A stretch of DNA of 64,000 bases, taken from NCBI RefSeq assembly GCF_040361195.1, contig NZ_APNE01000005.1, one strand, 5' to 3'. The notes beneath the pieces were generated by a model that worked only from the letters and a program-made list of their open reading frames with translations, had not been told where the DNA came from and searched no databases. Positions 60,454 to 64,000 of the stretch are shown here, in pieces; the stretch's first letter is position 1; the number at the start of each line of letters is the position of its first letter. The translations under genes were made by a program, and so were the position numbers. This DNA comes from Salinisphaera hydrothermalis. Its GTDB lineage: Bacteria; Pseudomonadota; Gammaproteobacteria; Nevskiales; Salinisphaeraceae.

Positions 60454-62235
60454 TCAGGCGGTGGCGAACCGGGACGGCGCGGCCGGCGACAGCGCGGCGG
60501 CCATGGCCTCACCGGCGCGGTCCGGCTCGCCGTCTTCGCGCAGCTGCCGGGCCAGTGCCATGAGGGTCGGTCGCACGTCGGTCAGGCCGAGCTGCATCAG
60601 TCGGGTCAGCGGGCGGATCTGTTGCGGGGCCGGCAGCTGTTTTTCGATATAGCAGCGCAGGGCGCGGGCCAACGCGTGATCGCGCTCGGCCACGATCAGC
60701 GGCCAGATCGGCTCCAGATAGTGGTCGACGAAGAGCAGTTCATCCTTGGCCGGCGGTGGCTCGGCCGGCTGGACGCCGTGACGTCGAGATCGCTCGACCA
60801 CGGGCTTCGCGGTCCGCAGGGCCTGTTCCAGACAGTCGCGGACCAACCGTGCGTCGGCGGGGTCGAGCGTGGGATCCATGCACACCCGGGCCAGGGTCGC
60901 CAGATGTCGCGGCCGACCGCTTCGTTTCAGCACGCGCTCGAAGCCGGCGGCCCAGGGCAGATGACGGCAGGCCAGCCACAGGACCAAATCGGCACTCCAG
61001 CCCCGTTGGGCCAGATCGTCCGGCAAGGCCCAGTGCCAACGTTTGACCGCGAGATCGCCCGGATCGAGATCCTGCTCTTCCGGGCCGAGTGACCGGTTGG
61101 CCCGGGCGTGCAGGCCACAGCGCAGACCCCACAACCAGCTCGGATCGAAGCCCTTGCCGGCCAGTTCGGCGAACACTTCGAGCGCGTCGAGCCAACCGCG
61201 GGGATGGGTCGCTTCACCGCACCAGTCGCCGAGCAAGGTTGCGGCCTCGGTGTCTCCGGCCCGGGCGGCCCGGGCAAGATGCCGCAGCGTGCTGGCATCC
61301 AACCGCAGGCGCTCGATGCCCAGCCCCACGGCCTGGGTCGCCCCGACCAGCGAGATGGCGGTGTCCTCGCCGCGGGTGATGTAGCGCAGATCGGCACAAT
61401 GGACCAACGCGATCGAGGCGACCCGGGGTGCCGCCAGTTCGGTGACCGGCGACTCCGACAGACGCAGGGCCCGCCAGTCGCCGTCCACGGTCAGCCGCCC
61501 GGCCGCCCCGCTGCCCACGGCCAGCACGGCGGTCCGCCCGTGGCCGGCCAGCTGCGACAACGCTGGCGTGCAGGTGGCCCGGAAGCGACGACTGCCGCCG
61601 GCCAGATCCACCCGAGTCAGCGCCGGGGCATCGGTGACACTGACTGCGTCCAGAGGGACAGCGGCTTCGACGATTTCCAGCGCCGGCGCATTGAACACGA
61701 TCAGCTCTCGCGTGGCGGCATCGTGAGCCAGCGTCAGACGGCGCGGCAAATCGCCCCACAGCACGACGAGGCCGTGGTCCTTGATGGCCTCACCCTCGGC
61801 CCAGGGGCCGAGATAGGCATTGACCAATACTTGTCCCGCCCGGCGCGCTTGCGTAGCGACCGGCCGGCCGGCGACAAAGGCATCGAGGCCGTGCAGGTGG
61901 CCCCGGATACGGAGCGTCTGGCGGGCGTCGCCGCAGTCGAGATGGACGATGGCGCCGTTGTCGGGCACACGCGGCAGGTGGATCAACGACAGCGCGGGGC
62001 AACCGCGGACGGTCAGATGCAGGTCGGGCCGGCAACCGGTGAGATCCAGTTCGGCCAGCTGCGGACAGTCGACGAGGTCGAGACAGCGCAGATCCGGCTC
62101 AGCGATCACGGCCGTCGGGCCGTGATGGCCGAGCAGAAAGGCGCCGTCGGTGTTATCGCGCTTGAGCTTGGGCCGTGCGCCGGAACGACAGCAGGATGGT
62201 TGGTGATCAGTGTCGGGGACGGGCGATTGATTCAT
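60454..62235 (-). CDS. Large repeat-containing protein of unknown function in the MoxR cluster
   Basis: A roughly 593-residue protein. The first half contains leucine-rich-repeat-like strands such as LRCLDLVDCPQLAELDLTG and LHLTVRGCPALSLIHLPR, suggesting a curved beta-solenoid; the second half is helical with many Trp, Leu and Arg. No catalytic motif is visible. The start is not certain: the frame can extend to a TTG at 62382 that overlaps the previous stop as TTGA, giving 642 residues. The position just before MoxR points to a recognition or substrate role for the system. Confidence 0.65.
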   Translation of the reverse strand: MNQSPVPDTDHQPSCCRSGARPKLKRDNTDGAFLLGHHGPTAVIAEPDLRCLDLVDCPQLAELDLTGCRPDLHLTVRGCPALSLIHLPRVPDNGAIVHLDCGDARQTLRIRGHLHGLDAFVAGRPVATQARRAGQVLVNAYLGPWAEGEAIKDHGLVVLWGDLPRRLTLAHDAATRELIVFNAPALEIVEAAVPLDAVSVTDAPALTRVDLAGGSRRFRATCTPALSQLAGHGRTAVLAVGSGAAGRLTVDGDWRALRLSESPVTELAAPRVASIALVHCADLRYITRGEDTAISLVGATQAVGLGIERLRLDASTLRHLARAARAGDTEAATLLGDWCGEATHPRGWLDALEVFAELAGKGFDPSWLWGLRCGLHARANRSLGPEEQDLDPGDLAVKRWHWALPDDLAQRGWSADLVLWLACRHLPWAAGFERVLKRSGRPRHLATLARVCMDPTLDPADARLVRDCLEQALRTAKPVVERSRRHGVQPAEPPPAKDELLFVDHYLEPIWPLIVAERDHALARALRCYIEKQLPAPQQIRPLTRLMQLGLTDVRPTLMALARQLREDGEPDRAGEAMAAALSPAAPSRFATA

Positions 62236-62378
62236 GGGCGTCGGTCGATTCTCCGGGTTGAAATGAAAAGCGGGCGGCGCGGCGATATCCGGTCGTGATC
62301 CAATGGGCCGCGTACGGTGAAGGGGCGGCATGAATACGTGCGAGTCCGCGGATGGGGCCGAAGGCGCGGTCACGCGGA

Positions 62379-62624
62379 TCAACTTTCGATCCGCCAGAAT
62401 AGATAGCCCTCCAGTGCCGATAGCAGGTCGTCAGTCAATTCAACGCCCATGGCATCGCCGATGACGGTATCGAGGCCGCAATACGGACAGGTCGCGGTCT
62501 GGCCGATCCCGTGATCATCCGGATCCCACCAGGTATCGACGGCGCTAACTTCGAAACGAGTCACGCACACAAAACAGCCGAGCACGCGGCTACGCAGAAT
62601 CTGCTCCCGATGCTGCGTACTCAT
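62379..62624 (-). CDS. Small CxxC zinc-ribbon cytoplasmic protein, first gene of the MoxR cluster
   Basis: An 81-residue protein with two CxxC pairs (GCFVCVTRF and CPYCGLD) that should hold one zinc, joined by WWDPDDHGIGQTA. The VIGDAMG ending of the second pair is conserved in a family of small uncharacterised cytoplasmic proteins. The start at ATG 62624 lacks a clear ribosome site but the region upstream does not look coding. Its stop overlaps or touches the next gene. Confidence 0.7.
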   Translation of the reverse strand: MSTQHREQILRSRVLGCFVCVTRFEVSAVDTWWDPDDHGIGQTATCPYCGLDTVIGDAMGVELTDDLLSALEGYLFWRIES

Positions 62625-62856
62625 GGCATGCAGACGATGCAAAGTGGGGAGCCCGATGTCGGCAGGTCCGCGTCTCGCGGCGCCGCGCACCGGTCGATGA
62701 CCCGACATGCCCCTCAGGCCGGACCGGCGAGCCTGGTGCCCGCGGGACGCCAAGCGTCGCCGTCGGCGATCGGGCCGTGCAGGGCTGGCGAAGGGGCCGT
62801 ATGGGCAATCACGCGGCGTCGGAAGCTGTGTCATGCGGCTATGAGACCGCAGTATC

Positions 62857-62873
62857 GCGACAAACCGTGTCGC
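62857..62873. promoter_or_regulatory. Candidate WYL-regulator operator, copy 1
   Basis: GCGACA and TGTCGC around 5 bases, a perfect dyad in the intergenic region between the MoxR cluster and the WYL regulator gene. The second copy lies 56 bases downstream. Confidence 0.55.
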
Positions 62874-62912
62874 AGAGGCCGCCGCTGGCCGATTAAAGGC
62901 CGGATTGCCTGT

Positions 62913-62929
62913 GCGACACTGCTTGTCGG
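62913..62929. promoter_or_regulatory. Candidate WYL-regulator operator, copy 2
   Basis: GCGACA, 5 bases and TGTCGG: the same dyad as at 62857-62873 with one mismatch, 23 bases before the WYL gene start. Two copies of the same spaced palindrome near a regulator gene suggest autoregulation. Confidence 0.55.
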
Positions 62930-62951
62930 AGACCTATGCGCAAGATGTTTG

Positions 62952-63965
62952 ATGACCAGTAATCGCGATACGCTTTTCCGCCAATGGAGCATGCTCCGCA
63001 AGATTCCGCGTCATCCGCGCTGGATCACCACCCGGCAGATGACGGCGCATCTCGAGGACGAAGACTTCGCCGTGACGGCCCGCACGGTCGAGCGCGATCT
63101 GGCGAAGTTGTCGACGCTGTTCGGCTATACCTGTGACGAGGCCGGCCCTGGTTACCGCTGGTACTGGCCGACGGGGTTCCGACCGATCGAGATTCCGAGC
63201 CTGGAGCCGAGCACCGCGCTCGCCTTCAATCTCGCCGAACGTCACCTGCAGCCACTGCTGCCGCCCTCCACGCTCGACCTGCTCACGCCCTACTTCGAGC
63301 GCGCCCGAGCGGTGCTTGATGACCTCCCACATAAGCCGCTCAGTCACTGGCGCGACAAGGTCCACGTGATTGGCATCGGGCCGGAACTGGCCTCTGCGCC
63401 GATCGATCCGGCCATCCAGCGTACGGTCTATGCGGCGTTGCTCGAGGAGAAACGGGTCAGGGTCACGTATGAGCCGCGCGGTCAGGATCACACCCGGGAC
63501 TACGAATTCAGTCCGCTGGCGCTGGTCAGCCGGCAGGGCGTGCTCTATCTCGTCGGCCCGCTATGGTCCTACGAGAACGTGGTCCAACTAGCCCTACACC
63601 GGATCCAGTCCGCCGAGATCTTGGACGCGACCATCCATCAACCGGCGGATTTCGAGATCGAGGCTTATATCCGGGAGGCCGGGGAATTCAGCTATCCGAC
63701 CGGTTCCGGCACCATCAAACTCGAACTCGCCCTCGATGAGGCTACGGCCGTTCATCTGGCCGAGCGGCCGCTCAGCACCGACCAGCACATCACGGAGCAC
63801 AGTGACGCCCGGGTCCGCCTGACGGCCACCGTGCTGGATACCGAAGAGCTGACCTGGTGGCTGTTGGGATTTGGGGCCGCCATAGAGGTGATCGGGCCAG
63901 CCAGTCTGCGTCAGCGGATTGTGCAAGCACTGGATGCCGCGGCAACCCAATACGCGATGGGCTGA
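62952..63965 (+). CDS. WYL-domain transcriptional regulator
   Basis: A 337-residue regulator with an N-terminal winged helix (TLFRQWSMLRKI, then ITTRQMTAHLEDEDFAVTARTVERDLAKL) and a WYL domain (EKRVRVTYEPRGQDHTRDYEFSPLALVSRQGVLYLVG) followed by a C-terminal extension with WWLLGFGAAIEVIGP. WYL regulators often control phage-defence and DNA-damage genes. It is divergent from the seven-gene MoxR cluster, and a dyad repeated twice lies just upstream. ATG 62952 is chosen since the fold begins there; a longer frame lacks support. Confidence 0.88.
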   Translation: MTSNRDTLFRQWSMLRKIPRHPRWITTRQMTAHLEDEDFAVTARTVERDLAKLSTLFGYTCDEAGPGYRWYWPTGFRPIEIPSLEPSTALAFNLAERHLQPLLPPSTLDLLTPYFERARAVLDDLPHKPLSHWRDKVHVIGIGPELASAPIDPAIQRTVYAALLEEKRVRVTYEPRGQDHTRDYEFSPLALVSRQGVLYLVGPLWSYENVVQLALHRIQSAEILDATIHQPADFEIEAYIREAGEFSYPTGSGTIKLELALDEATAVHLAERPLSTDQHITEHSDARVRLTATVLDTEELTWWLLGFGAAIEVIGPASLRQRIVQALDAAATQYAMG

Positions 63966-64000
63966 TCCGGCACCGATCGCAACATCTCCGACTGAGGATC

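Overview
The window is chromosomal DNA of a GC-rich proteobacterium. It carries a complete 13-gene NADH dehydrogenase operon with fused nuoC/nuoD, a divergent soxR with a near-consensus sox box, a Fur-box-like site and 4-oxalocrotonate-type tautomerase and LigE-type ligase genes. These together fit a gammaproteobacterium; I suspect a Salinisphaera-like halophile or marine organism, but that genus guess is inference. The core is visibly GC-rich with many ATGA start/stop overlaps. An AT-richer island begins immediately after a truncated tRNA-Gly at about 35.2 kb.

Region 1 (1-15.2 kb) is metabolic and stress-related. It holds a zinc-free MDR oxidoreductase with a proline-racemase-fold enzyme lacking both catalytic cysteines, and four methionine sulfoxide reductases (a cytoplasmic MsrB/MsrA pair facing an exported Tat-MsrB/Sec-MsrA pair). 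It also holds an Asr-like basic secreted protein divergent from an OmpR-type two-component system, a polysaccharide deacetylase, the soxR/flavin reductase pair, a PAS histidine kinase, an exported ATP-dependent DNA ligase, an IsdG-like monooxygenase, an AEC transporter, a tautomerase and a methyltransferase.

Region 2 (15.2-35.1 kb) is core energy metabolism. An aconitase-family gene is divergent from nuoA-N across a Fur-like box, and nuoN is followed by a clear terminator. Then come an FAD-linked 2-hydroxyacid dehydrogenase and a TIGR01777 epimerase.

Region 3 (35.17-56.1 kb) is a mosaic accessory or defence island. It starts at a tRNA-Gly(CCC) that has lost its 3' half. First comes a six-gene overlapping operon on the minus strand: TerB-like, YkgJ-like Cys-cluster protein, small GTPase, membrane-anchored protein and two large dynamin-like GTPases of LeoA/LeoB type. 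An intact IS3-family element, an orphan small gene and a decayed IS1595-type transposase between matched palindromes follow. The second system is another minus-strand operon: DUF499 ATPase, DUF3780, DarT toxin, DarG antitoxin, DUF1156 DNA methylase and PLD-SNF2 helicase. A transposase scrap marks the right side. No integrase is visible.

Region 4 (56.15-64 kb) is GC-rich again but still accessory in character. A seven-gene minus-strand cluster (zinc-ribbon protein, large repeat protein, MoxR AAA+ ATPase, HExxH/VWA-like protein, putative PD-(D/E)XK protein, ADP-ribosylglycohydrolase, dual-specificity phosphatase) is divergent from a WYL-domain regulator whose upstream region has two copies of a palindrome. 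The three clusters (dynamin, DarTG-methylase-helicase, MoxR/VWA/ADP-ribosylglycohydrolase) are the best candidates for new or variant conflict systems.
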